A DNA stretch of 64,000 nt from Rhodococcus jostii NBRC 16295 (lineage in GTDB: Bacteria > Actinomycetota > Actinomycetes > Mycobacteriales > Mycobacteriaceae): the NCBI RefSeq assembly GCF_001894825.1, contig NZ_BCWY01000020.1, positions 62,001 to 126,000 on the forward strand. The letters are read 5' to 3'. Positions 1 through 7,862 of this stretch are shown in pieces; position 1 is the first letter of the stretch; the number at the start of each line of letters is the position of its first letter. Both the position numbers and the translations under genes were made by a program. The notes beneath the pieces are model-generated. The model saw nothing but the letters and a program-made list of their open reading frames with translations, was not told the origin of the DNA and searched no databases.

Positions 1-1
1 C

Positions 2-1849
2 GAGAAGATTCACGAGGGCGGCTCGCTCGCCGGCATCGAACTCGCCCACAACGGCCTGAACAGTCCCAACCTGATCAGCCGCGAGACCCCGCTCGGCCCG
101 CAGAATCTGCCCGTCGTCTCCTGGAACTACGACCCCGTCCAGGCCAGGGCGATGACGAAATCCGACATCGCCGACCTCCGGCACTGGCACAAGGAGGCGG
201 TGCGCCGGTCGCTGAAGGCCGAATACGACATCGTCTACGTGTACGCCGGGCACGCGATCGGCGGCCTGCACCACTTCCTCTCCCGCCGCTACAACAACCG
301 GACGGACGAGTACGGCGGCAGCCTGACCAACCGGGTGCGCCTGCTCCGCGAGATCCTCGAGGACTCCCGCGAGGTCGCCGACGGGAAAGCCGCCGTCGCG
401 TGCCGCATCTCGGTCGACGAACTCCTCGGCGACGAGGGGATCACCCGCAGCGAGATCGAGGACGTCATCGGCCTGCTGGGCGAGACCCCCGACCTCTGGG
501 ACTTCGTGCTCGGCAGCTGGGAGGACGACTCCGTCACCTCGCGGTTCGGTCCGGAAGCCGAGCAGGAACCGTACGTCCGGGGACTCAAGCAGCTCACCAC
601 CAAACCCGTCGTCGGAGTCGGCCGCTTCACCTCGCCCGACACCATGCTGCACCAGGTCAAGAGCGGCATCCTCGACTTCATCGGGGCGGCTCGCCCCTCG
701 ATCGCCGACCCGTTCCTGCCCCGCAAGATCGAGGAAGGGAACCTCGAGGACATCCGGGAATGCATCGGCTGCAACATCTGCGTGTCCGGTGACTTCACGA
801 TGTCGCCGATCCGCTGCACCCAGAACCCGACGATGGGCGAGGAGTTCCGGCGCGGGTGGCACCCGGAGCGGATCAAGGTGCGCTCGAGCGATTCGAACGT
901 CCTCGTGGTCGGTGCGGGCCCCGCCGGACTCGAGGCGGCGCGCGCGCTCGGCCAACGCGGCTACAACGTCAGCCTCGCCGAGGCGAGCAGGCAACTCGGC
1001 GGCCGCGTGACCCGCGAGTCCAAGCTTCCCGGACTGTCAGCGTGGATCCGCGTCGTCGACTACCGCGAACAACAACTCCGCAAGCTCCCCAACGTCGACG
1101 TGTTCATGGAGAGCGAGATGACCGCCGACGACGTCATCGAGAACGACTTCCACCACGTCGTCGTCGCCACGGGCTCGCACTGGCGCCGCGACGGCGTCGG
1201 CCGGTGGCACACCCACGCCGTCCCCGTCGACGAGCACGCCGACGTCCTGACCCCCGACGACGTGATGGCGGGGCTGCGCCCCCAGGGCAACAAGGTCGTG
1301 CTCTTCGACGACGACCACTACTACCTCGGTGCGGTTGTCGCCGAACTCCTGGCCAAGGAAGGATTCGACGTCACCCTGATCACGCCGGCCGCGCACGTGT
1401 CGCAGTGGACGACGAACACCATGGAAGTGGTCCGGATCCGCAAGCGAATCATCAACGCCGGAGTGCACGTTCAGGTGAACCGCGCCGTCACCGCGGTCAC
1501 CGCCCAGGGCGTCCGCACCGTGTGCGCCTTCACCGGAGACGAGCAGTTCGTCGACGCGGACAGCGTCGTCCTCGTCACCGCGCGCCTCCCGAAGGACGGC
1601 CTGTTCCACGAACTGCAGTCGCGTGAACCCGAATGGGCCGACGCCGACCTACGCAGTGTCCGCGGCATCGGCGACGCCTGGGCGCCGTCCACCATCGCGG
1701 CCGCGGTCTGGTCCGGGCACCGGTACGCCGAGGAACTGGAGGAACCGCCGGCCCCCGGCCCGGTCGCGTTCCGCCGCGAAGTCACCGGACTGTCCATCGA
1801 ACCCGTCCGCTCACTGTCCGTCCCCCCGCTCGCCACCGCACAGAACTGA
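2..1849 (+). CDS. Trimethylamine/dimethylamine dehydrogenase-like flavoprotein, 5' end cut by window
   Basis: The frame is open from the first bases, so the true start lies upstream; 615 residues are visible. The N-terminal part is an Old Yellow Enzyme-type TIM barrel (AHNGLNSPNL, YVYAGHAIGG, ARPSIADPFLP). It is followed by a [4Fe-4S] motif CIGCNIC with a fourth Cys in RCTQNPTMGEE, then an FAD/ADP-binding Rossmann region (VVGAGPAGLEAARALG). This order and wording match bacterial trimethylamine and dimethylamine dehydrogenases, which demethylate secondary or tertiary amines and pass electrons through FMN and Fe-S. The substrate here is inferred only; the related DgcA-type dimethylglycine demethylases are an alternative. 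The cupin and aldehyde dehydrogenase that follow appear to be in the same operon. Confidence 0.85.
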   Translation, partial: EKIHEGGSLAGIELAHNGLNSPNLISRETPLGPQNLPVVSWNYDPVQARAMTKSDIADLRHWHKEAVRRSLKAEYDIVYVYAGHAIGGLHHFLSRRYNNRTDEYGGSLTNRVRLLREILEDSREVADGKAAVACRISVDELLGDEGITRSEIEDVIGLLGETPDLWDFVLGSWEDDSVTSRFGPEAEQEPYVRGLKQLTTKPVVGVGRFTSPDTMLHQVKSGILDFIGAARPSIADPFLPRKIEEGNLEDIRECIGCNICVSGDFTMSPIRCTQNPTMGEEFRRGWHPERIKVRSSDSNVLVVGAGPAGLEAARALGQRGYNVSLAEASRQLGGRVTRESKLPGLSAWIRVVDYREQQLRKLPNVDVFMESEMTADDVIENDFHHVVVATGSHWRRDGVGRWHTHAVPVDEHADVLTPDDVMAGLRPQGNKVVLFDDDHYYLGAVVAELLAKEGFDVTLITPAAHVSQWTTNTMEVVRIRKRIINAGVHVQVNRAVTAVTAQGVRTVCAFTGDEQFVDADSVVLVTARLPKDGLFHELQSREPEWADADLRSVRGIGDAWAPSTIAAAVWSGHRYAEELEEPPAPGPVAFRREVTGLSIEPVRSLSVPPLATAQN

Positions 1850-1860
1850 GGAACACCACC

Positions 1861-2226
1861 ATGACCGCAGTGCACCCCATCCCGACCGACGCCCGGAACA
1901 TCGCGGCGATGACGCCCAGCGCGTACGTCACCGCGGACACGCTCCGGGCGGGTGACCCGAAGGAACACGAAATGGTTCACCTGAGCAGCGGAGACGACAA
2001 GTTCACCGTCGGCTCCTGGCGCGCGGAGCCGTACAGCGAGTACATCGAGTCCTACCCAGGCGACGAATACACCCGCGTGCTGGAAGGTTCCGTGACGCTG
2101 ACCGCGGACGACGGCGCCTCGCACACCTTCGGTCCCGGCGAGGCGTTCACCTTGACGAAGGGGTGGCGCGGCGAGTACCGCGTCGACGAGCCCCTGCTCA
2201 AACAGTTCGCCATCTATGTTGCCTGA
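1861..2226 (+). CDS. Small single-domain cupin protein (DUF861/cupin_3 type)
   Basis: This 121-residue protein has one cupin barrel, seen in YPGDEYTRVLEGSVTLTADDG and FGPGEAFTLTKGWRGEY, typical of the ureidoglycine-aminohydrolase-like cupin_3 group. The ATG is preceded by GAGGA that overlaps the stop of the upstream dehydrogenase, so the two are probably translationally linked. Its catalytic role is not known; by context it may act on an amine- or aldehyde-derived product of its neighbours. A binding-only role is equally possible. Confidence 0.7.
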   Translation: MTAVHPIPTDARNIAAMTPSAYVTADTLRAGDPKEHEMVHLSSGDDKFTVGSWRAEPYSEYIESYPGDEYTRVLEGSVTLTADDGASHTFGPGEAFTLTKGWRGEYRVDEPLLKQFAIYVA

Positions 2227-2261
2227 GCCCACCCCACCCACTTCGAGCACGAGGGATGACG

Positions 2262-3758
2262 ATGCCTGATCCGACCACACTCGACGACTGGACCCGGCTC
2301 GCTGCGACGATCACGCCGCGCCGGGAACTCTTCATCGACGGCGCGTTCCGTCCCGCCAAGTCGGACGAGACGTTCGACTCGATCAATCCGGCCACCGGAG
2401 AACTGCTGGCACGGGTGTCGGCCGCGGACGCCCCGGACGTCGATGCCGCGGTCCGGTCTGCGCGCGAGGCGTTCGACTCGGGTATCTGGTCGCGGAGCCC
2501 GGCGTCCCACCGCAAGCGGGTTCTGCTCAGGCTCTCCGAGCTGATCCTCGAACACCGCCACGAGCTCGCGCTGCTCGACTCCCTCGACATGGGCAAGCTC
2601 GTGGTGGAGGCGCTGAATGTCGATGTCCCTTCGGCGGCCGAGCTTTTCGCGTTCTACGCGGAGGCCCTCGACAAGGTCGGCGGGGAGATCGCACCCAGCG
2701 ATCCCGGGAGTCTCGCCCTGGTCACGCGCGAACCGCTCGGCGTCATCGGGGCGGTGGTCCCGTGGAACTTTCCGCTCGACCTTGCGGTGTGGAAGCTGGC
2801 ACCGGCCCTCGCAGCGGGCAACAGCGTCGTGCTCAAACCCGCCGAGCAGGCTCCGCTGTCGGTGCTGCGGCTGGCCGAACTCGCCTCCGAGGCGGGGCTC
2901 CCCGACGGCGTGCTCAGTGTAGTGCCGGGTCTCGGCGCCGAGGCCGGCGCGGCGCTGGGTCTGCACCCCGACGTGGACGTCGTCGCCTTCACCGGTTCGA
3001 CCGAGACCGGGAAGCGGTTCCTCCGGTACGCGGCGGATTCGAACCTGAAGCAGGTCTGGCTCGAATGCGGAGGGAAGAGCCCCAACCTGGTCTTCGCGGA
3101 CGCCGACCTCGACGAGGCGGTGGAGAAGGCGGTGTTCGGCGCGTTCTACAACCAGGGCGCGGTGTGCTCGGCCAACTCCCGGCTGCTGGTCGAGGCGTCG
3201 GTGGCCGAACAGGTGACCGACGCCCTTATCCGCCGGGCGTCGACGATCCGCCCCGGCAATCCGCTCGACCCGGCGTCCACGCTGGGTGCGATCGTGGACG
3301 AGAACCACGCGCGCAGGGTCGCGGGGTTCATCGACCGGGCCCGCGTCGAGGGCCGGGTGTTGCTGGGCGGCAACAGGACCACCGTCGACGGGCGGGGATC
3401 CTACGTCGAACCGACGATCTTCGCGGACCTCGCACCGACCGCCGAGGTGGTGACGCAGGAGGTGTTCGGGCCCGTCCTCACCGTCCAGACGTTCACCGAC
3501 GAAGCCGAGGCGATCCGCATGGGCAACGACAGCATCTACGGTCTCGCCGCCTCGGTGTGGACCGAGAACCTGAACCGGGCCCACCGCGTCTCCGCCGCAC
3601 TGCGGGCCGGGACCGTGTCGGTCAACACCGTCGACGCCATCAGCGCGCAGACCCCGTTCGGCGGGTTCGGACAGTCCGGGTTCGGCCGCGACCTGTCCCT
3701 GCACGCCATGGACAAGTACACCGGGCTGAAGACCACCTGGATCCGGCTGCGGCAGTAG
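2262..3758 (+). CDS. NAD(P)-dependent aldehyde dehydrogenase (PuuC/gamma-aminobutyraldehyde type)
   Basis: About 498 residues, the usual length of the family. The general base Glu lies in LECGGKSPN and the nucleophile Cys in QGAVCSANSR; the coenzyme-site motifs VVPWNFPLDLA and AFTGSTETGKRF are intact. I chose the ATG at 2262 because GAGGG sits 6 nt upstream; an in-frame ATG at 2256 is too close to it. Closest in style to gamma-glutamyl-gamma-aminobutyraldehyde or betaine-aldehyde-like dehydrogenases. As third gene after an amine dehydrogenase it probably oxidises the aldehyde released by amine oxidation (inference). Confidence 0.85.
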   Translation: MPDPTTLDDWTRLAATITPRRELFIDGAFRPAKSDETFDSINPATGELLARVSAADAPDVDAAVRSAREAFDSGIWSRSPASHRKRVLLRLSELILEHRHELALLDSLDMGKLVVEALNVDVPSAAELFAFYAEALDKVGGEIAPSDPGSLALVTREPLGVIGAVVPWNFPLDLAVWKLAPALAAGNSVVLKPAEQAPLSVLRLAELASEAGLPDGVLSVVPGLGAEAGAALGLHPDVDVVAFTGSTETGKRFLRYAADSNLKQVWLECGGKSPNLVFADADLDEAVEKAVFGAFYNQGAVCSANSRLLVEASVAEQVTDALIRRASTIRPGNPLDPASTLGAIVDENHARRVAGFIDRARVEGRVLLGGNRTTVDGRGSYVEPTIFADLAPTAEVVTQEVFGPVLTVQTFTDEAEAIRMGNDSIYGLAASVWTENLNRAHRVSAALRAGTVSVNTVDAISAQTPFGGFGQSGFGRDLSLHAMDKYTGLKTTWIRLRQ

Positions 3759-3792
3759 CCCTCACGGCACCGGGTTCAGCTCCCGAACTCGC

Positions 3793-3845
3793 CGGGCGAA
3801 TGTACCCTTCGGCGCTGCAGAGGCGCCCGAAGGTACATTCGCCCG
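3793..3845. terminator. Long hairpin after the aldehyde dehydrogenase
   Basis: A 23-nt left arm (3793-3815) pairs with a right arm (3823-3845) around a 7-nt loop, with one short offset in the stem. It lies in the 133-bp gap between the dehydrogenase stop and the next gene. There is no clear T tract, so it may be a factor-dependent or structural terminator. Confidence 0.55.
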
Positions 3846-3891
3846 AAACGTGGCACCCCACGCGGGCCCGTCGAGCCGTTAAGCTGGCGCC

Positions 3892-4455
3892 ATGTTTGCC
3901 CTCGCCCCTTCGGAACCCGATCCTCGATTGCGTTGCGTCACAGCACTTCATGGCCACACCGCCACGATTCCGTCGATCGCCGTACGCCGGCTCGACACGA
4001 GGGACTGGGGGTCGGTGCTCCGGATCCACTCGGAGGGCATCGCCGGCGGGCTGGCCACTTTTGACACGGAGACGCCGACGCGGTCCGACCTGGACGCGCG
4101 GTGGCTGGACGGGCACCGGTGGGTCGCCGAGGTGGAGGGGAAGGTCGCCGGGTGGGCGGCCCTCTCCCCCGTGTCCTCGCGGCGCTGTTTCCGCGGGGTC
4201 GCCGAGAACTCCGTGTACACGGCCAGGGAGTTCCGTGGCGCGGGCGTCGGGACCGCGCTGATGCGCCGGCTGATCGACGAGGCCGACTTCTCGGGCATCT
4301 GGACGCTGCAGGCGTCGGTGCTTGCCGTGAACACCGGGTCCATCGCCCTGCACCACGCAGTCGGATACCGGACGGTCGGGGTCCGGGAGCGGCTCGCGCA
4401 GATCGACGGCGTCTGGCACGACAGCGTTCTCCTCGAGCGCCGCCGGGACACCTGA
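3892..4455 (+). CDS. GNAT N-acetyltransferase (phosphinothricin acetyltransferase-like)
   Basis: 187 residues. The GNAT fold is visible from about residue 29 (IAVRRLDTRDW), with the acetyl-CoA pyrophosphate loop in REFRGAGVGTALMRRLI and a C-terminal VLAVNTGSIALHHAVGYRTVG strand-helix unit. The order resembles Pat/Bar-type enzymes that acetylate small amines or amino acid analogues. The first 28 residues are not conserved-looking and no good ribosome site precedes the ATG, so the start is uncertain. Substrate unknown. Confidence 0.75.
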   Translation: MFALAPSEPDPRLRCVTALHGHTATIPSIAVRRLDTRDWGSVLRIHSEGIAGGLATFDTETPTRSDLDARWLDGHRWVAEVEGKVAGWAALSPVSSRRCFRGVAENSVYTAREFRGAGVGTALMRRLIDEADFSGIWTLQASVLAVNTGSIALHHAVGYRTVGVRERLAQIDGVWHDSVLLERRRDT

Positions 4456-4486
4456 CACCAGAACGAAGCGGGCATACCGTGGAGGG

Positions 4487-5473
4487 ATGCTCCCCGTCAT
4501 CGACCTCGCCGAACTGGACACACCGGCCGGGCGGGAACGGCTGCGGGAGATCACCCACCACGTGGGCTTCTTCTACCTCGACGGGCACGGCGTCCACCGG
4601 GTGCTGCTCGACCGGGTGTTCACCGTCGCGAGGGAGTTCTTCGCCCTGCCCGAGGCCTCCAAGCAGTCGATCGCCATGCTGAACAGCCCCCATTTCCGCG
4701 GGTACAACCGGGTGGGCGGCGAACTCACCAACGGCGAGACCGACTGGCGGGAACAGATCGACATCGGTCCCGAACGGCAGCCGATCCCCGGCGCCGCCGA
4801 CCACCTGCGGCTGCAGGGTCCCAATCAATGGCCCGCGGACCTCCCCGACCTCGAGAAGACGATCGAAGCCCTGGACGCCGCACTCGCCGACGTCGGGATG
4901 CGACTGCTTCGGAACTGGGCCGCCTCGCTCGACGCCGACCCGGCGATCTTCGACGACGCGTTCGCGCACGCCCCCGCCACGCTCATCAAGGTCGTCCGCT
5001 ACCCGGAGCGGCCGAGCGCCGACCACACCGGAGAGCAGGGCGTCGGCGCCCACAAGGACTCGGGTGTGCTGACGATGCTGCTCCTCGAACCGGGGTCGTC
5101 GGGACTGCAGGTGGAAACCGAGGACGGCGACTGGATCGACGCCCCCGCCCGGGCCGGATCGTTCGTGGTGAACATCGGCGAACTGCTCGAGGTCGCCACC
5201 GGCGGATACCTGCGCGCCACCCGGCACCGGGTGCTCACCCCCGCCGGCGCGCCCGAGCGACTGTCGGTGCCGTACTTCCTCAATCCCGCACTCGACGCCA
5301 CCGTTCCGACGATCGAGTTGCCCCCACACCTGGCCGCACGCGCCCGCGGCATCGAACTGGATCCGGCGAATCCGCTCTACCGCACCTACGGCGAGAACGC
5401 GTGGAAGAGCCGCACCCGCGCCCACCCCGACGTCTACCAGCGCTGGTATCCGGACGAGGCGAGACCGCAGTAA
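4487..5473 (+). CDS. 2-oxoglutarate/Fe(II) dioxygenase of the isopenicillin N synthase family
   Basis: 328 residues with the typical N terminus LPVIDLAEL and a jelly-roll core. The iron triad is H189, D191 (HKDSGVLTML) and H247 (ATRHRVLTP), and the 2-oxoglutarate carboxylate is held by R258-x-S260 (RLSVPYFLNP). All catalytic residues are present, so it should be an active hydroxylase or related oxidase of an unknown small molecule. The GGAGGG immediately abuts the ATG, which is unusually close for a ribosome site. Confidence 0.8.
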   Translation: MLPVIDLAELDTPAGRERLREITHHVGFFYLDGHGVHRVLLDRVFTVAREFFALPEASKQSIAMLNSPHFRGYNRVGGELTNGETDWREQIDIGPERQPIPGAADHLRLQGPNQWPADLPDLEKTIEALDAALADVGMRLLRNWAASLDADPAIFDDAFAHAPATLIKVVRYPERPSADHTGEQGVGAHKDSGVLTMLLLEPGSSGLQVETEDGDWIDAPARAGSFVVNIGELLEVATGGYLRATRHRVLTPAGAPERLSVPYFLNPALDATVPTIELPPHLAARARGIELDPANPLYRTYGENAWKSRTRAHPDVYQRWYPDEARPQ

Positions 5474-5664
5474 TCAGGCCTCCACCGCCGGGAGTATTGT
5501 TCCCGCAGTGTTGTTCCTGACCTCTCGACGCTACGTCGACCTCCGCCTCCAGGCGAGCGCCATCTGTCCGCGCTCGCGCTGACGCACCTCTCCACTCAGG
5601 ACTCTCTCTCGCCGTATCCGCCCCACCGGGCGAAGTCTCACGGCCCCATGCGAAAGGCACACCC

Positions 5665-7047
5665 ATGCCCAGTTCCGCTCTGCCCACGCGCGCCGAGAAC
5701 ACCTCTCGACGCCGTCTCCCCCAGTGGGCCACCGCGTTCGGCCCCCAGATCGTCACCGGACTCGTCGTCGGCGTCATCCTCGGACTCGTCGCCCGGGCCA
5801 TGCCCGTCGCCGCCGACGGCAACGAGAACTGGCTCGTCGGGACCGTCCACACCATCGGCTCGAGTTACGTGAAACTGCTGACCGTCGCGGTGATCCCGCT
5901 GGTGTTCACGGCCATCGTCAGCTCGATCGCCAACCTGCGTGAGGTGGCCAACGCCGCACGCCTCGCCGTCCAGACGCTGCTGTGGTTCGCGATCACCGCG
6001 TTCATCGCCGTCGTGATCGGGATCGTCATCGGACTCGTCACGCAACCGGGATCACACACCACCGTCACCGGCGCGGGCAAGGAACCGACCACCACCGGGT
6101 CGTGGTGGGCGTTCGTCACCGGCCTGGTGCCCAGCAACTTCCTCGGCCTGAACGCGAAGACCACCCTCACCGAGGGCGCGGCCAGCACGTCGCTCAGTTT
6201 CAACGTGCTGCAGCTGCTCGTCGTCGCGGCCGCGATCGGCATCGCCGCCCTGAAGGTCGGGGCCAAGGCCGAACCGTTCCTGCAGTTCAACGCGTCGCTG
6301 CTGGCGATCGTGCAGAAGGTGCTGTGGTGGATCATCCGCCTCGCCCCGATCGGGACCGCCGCGCTGATCGCCAACGCCGTCGCCACCTACGGCTGGGACG
6401 CCATCGGCTCGCTCGGCTGGTTCACCGCCGCCGTCTACATCGGCCTGGCCATCGTGTTCCTCGTCGTGTACCCCGTCCTGATCCGCGCGCACGGACTGTC
6501 GGTGCGCGCCTTCTACTCCGGGGTGTGGCCGGCCACACAGCTCGGTTTCGTCTCCCGTTCGTCGATCGGCACCCTGCCCCTCACCGAGCGGGTCACCGAA
6601 CGCAACCTCGGTGTCCCCCGCGAGTACGCGTCGTTCGCGGTGCCGCTCGGGTCGACCACGAAGATGGACGGCTGCGCCGCCGTCTACCCCGCGATCGCCG
6701 CGATCTTCGTCGCCGAGTTCTACGGTGTGCCTTTGTCGTTCACCGACTACCTGCTGATCATCGTCGTGTCGGTCATCGGGTCCGCGGCCACCGCGGGCAC
6801 CACCGGCGCCACGGTCATGCTGACGCTCACGCTGTCGACCCTCGGCCTCCCCCTCGCCGGTGTCGGCCTGCTGCTCGCGGTCGAACCGATCGTCGACATG
6901 GGCCGCACCGCAGTGAACGTCACCGGCCAGGCGCTCGTCCCCACCATCGTCGCGAAGCGGGAAGGCATCCTCGACGAGTCCCGCTACAACGCCGAACGGA
7001 CCGGCGACCCCTTCGTCGACGACGACGAGACCGTCGCCGCGGCGTAG
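5665..7047 (+). CDS. Dicarboxylate/amino acid:cation symporter (DAACS family, DctA/GltP-like)
   Basis: 460 residues with about eight to ten hydrophobic segments. Family signatures are visible: the serine-rich hairpin SRSSIGTLPLT, the TTKMDGCAAVYPAIAAIFVAEF segment corresponding to the NMDG motif, and VEPIVDMGRTAVNVTG. Such proteins import C4-dicarboxylates, glutamate or aspartate with protons or sodium across the cytoplasmic membrane. The substrate cannot be fixed from sequence. GAAAGG lies 7 nt before the ATG. It is transcribed alone and ends in front of a strong hairpin. Confidence 0.85.
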   Translation: MPSSALPTRAENTSRRRLPQWATAFGPQIVTGLVVGVILGLVARAMPVAADGNENWLVGTVHTIGSSYVKLLTVAVIPLVFTAIVSSIANLREVANAARLAVQTLLWFAITAFIAVVIGIVIGLVTQPGSHTTVTGAGKEPTTTGSWWAFVTGLVPSNFLGLNAKTTLTEGAASTSLSFNVLQLLVVAAAIGIAALKVGAKAEPFLQFNASLLAIVQKVLWWIIRLAPIGTAALIANAVATYGWDAIGSLGWFTAAVYIGLAIVFLVVYPVLIRAHGLSVRAFYSGVWPATQLGFVSRSSIGTLPLTERVTERNLGVPREYASFAVPLGSTTKMDGCAAVYPAIAAIFVAEFYGVPLSFTDYLLIIVVSVIGSAATAGTTGATVMLTLTLSTLGLPLAGVGLLLAVEPIVDMGRTAVNVTGQALVPTIVAKREGILDESRYNAERTGDPFVDDDETVAAA

Positions 7048-7056
7048 CGAATGCGA

Positions 7057-7090
7057 GACGACAGCCTTCCGCACGTGGAAGGCTGTCGTC
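7057..7090. terminator. Perfect 14-bp hairpin ending at the start codon of the next gene
   Basis: Arms 7057-7070 and 7077-7090 are perfectly complementary with a 6-nt loop. It could terminate the symporter transcript. Its 3' arm carries GGAAGG, the only ribosome-site-like sequence before the ATG at 7091, so it could also mask translation of that gene. Confidence 0.6.
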
Positions 7091-7486
7091 ATGCCGGACC
7101 TCGACGCGATCAAACATCGGATCGTCACACAATTCCAGCGGCACGTCGCCAACCCGATCACCACCCGGTTGTCGAGCCAGACCCTCCTCGAGACCACCGG
7201 ACGCGTCAGCGGGCAGCCCCGCCTCACCCCCATCGGGGGCCGGCGATCGGGCACCGAGTTCTGGCTGGTGTCCGAGTTCGGTGACCACTCCCACTACATC
7301 CGCAACATCCGTGCGAACAATGCCGTTCGTCTGCGGATCCACGGCAGATGGCATGCGGGCACGGCGACACTGCTACCCGACGACGACACCCACGCCCGGC
7401 TGGCGCAGCTCCCGCGGATGAACAGCGCCGCCGTCCGGGCCGTCGGCACCGATCTCCTGACCGTCCGCATCGATCTCACCGACTGA
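7091..7486 (+). CDS. Nitroreductase/deazaflavin (F420)-dependent oxidoreductase family protein, DUF385
   Basis: 131 residues, the normal size for the DUF385/Ddn family. Conserved features are LLETTGRVSGQPRLTPIG, FWLVSEFGDHSHYIRNIRANNAVRLRIHGRWHAGTA and the C-terminal strand TDLLTVRIDL. Family members use coenzyme F420 or related flavins to reduce small organic substrates; the substrate here is unknown. The GGAAGG ribosome site sits inside the 3' arm of the hairpin that ends at the start codon. Confidence 0.75.
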   Translation: MPDLDAIKHRIVTQFQRHVANPITTRLSSQTLLETTGRVSGQPRLTPIGGRRSGTEFWLVSEFGDHSHYIRNIRANNAVRLRIHGRWHAGTATLLPDDDTHARLAQLPRMNSAAVRAVGTDLLTVRIDLTD

Positions 7487-7683
7487 GACCCACCTGCAGA
7501 CGCCCACGGAATAGTCATCCGCAGCCGCAACAGCGCCGGCGTCCGACCAATGTCCGAGCATCTGCATACCCGGCCCAGCCGCCTGGCCAGGTGTGATGTT
7601 CGCGACTACGCGTTCGGCCTGCACGCTCGGCGCGGATTTGGTACCGCTCGTCGGCTGCGGATCGAGCTACTTGCTCTAGAGAC

Positions 7684-7697
7684 TTAGCCTCGGCTAA
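7684..7697. promoter_or_regulatory. Possible DtxR/IdeR iron-box-like palindrome upstream of the GOGAT-like gene
   Basis: The sequence TTAGCC-TC-GGCTAA is a 6-2-6 palindrome. With flanks it resembles the actinobacterial IdeR consensus TTAGGTTAGGCTAACCT, better in the right half than the left. It lies about 165 bp before the start codon in an otherwise empty 376-bp gap (7487-7862). Only a candidate. Confidence 0.25.
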
Positions 7698-7862
7698 TCT
7701 GCGATTTCGCGCGGACATGCCACGTTCCGCACTTCAGACAACGACGTCTGCCTCACCGGCGTATCGGTTCGGGGCCGGTTCTCCGCCGTGATCCTCTCGC
7801 CGACGCCACCCGTGCGCCCAGCACGGACCCCTATTCGGCGAGTATCGCGAGGAGACAGTCGG

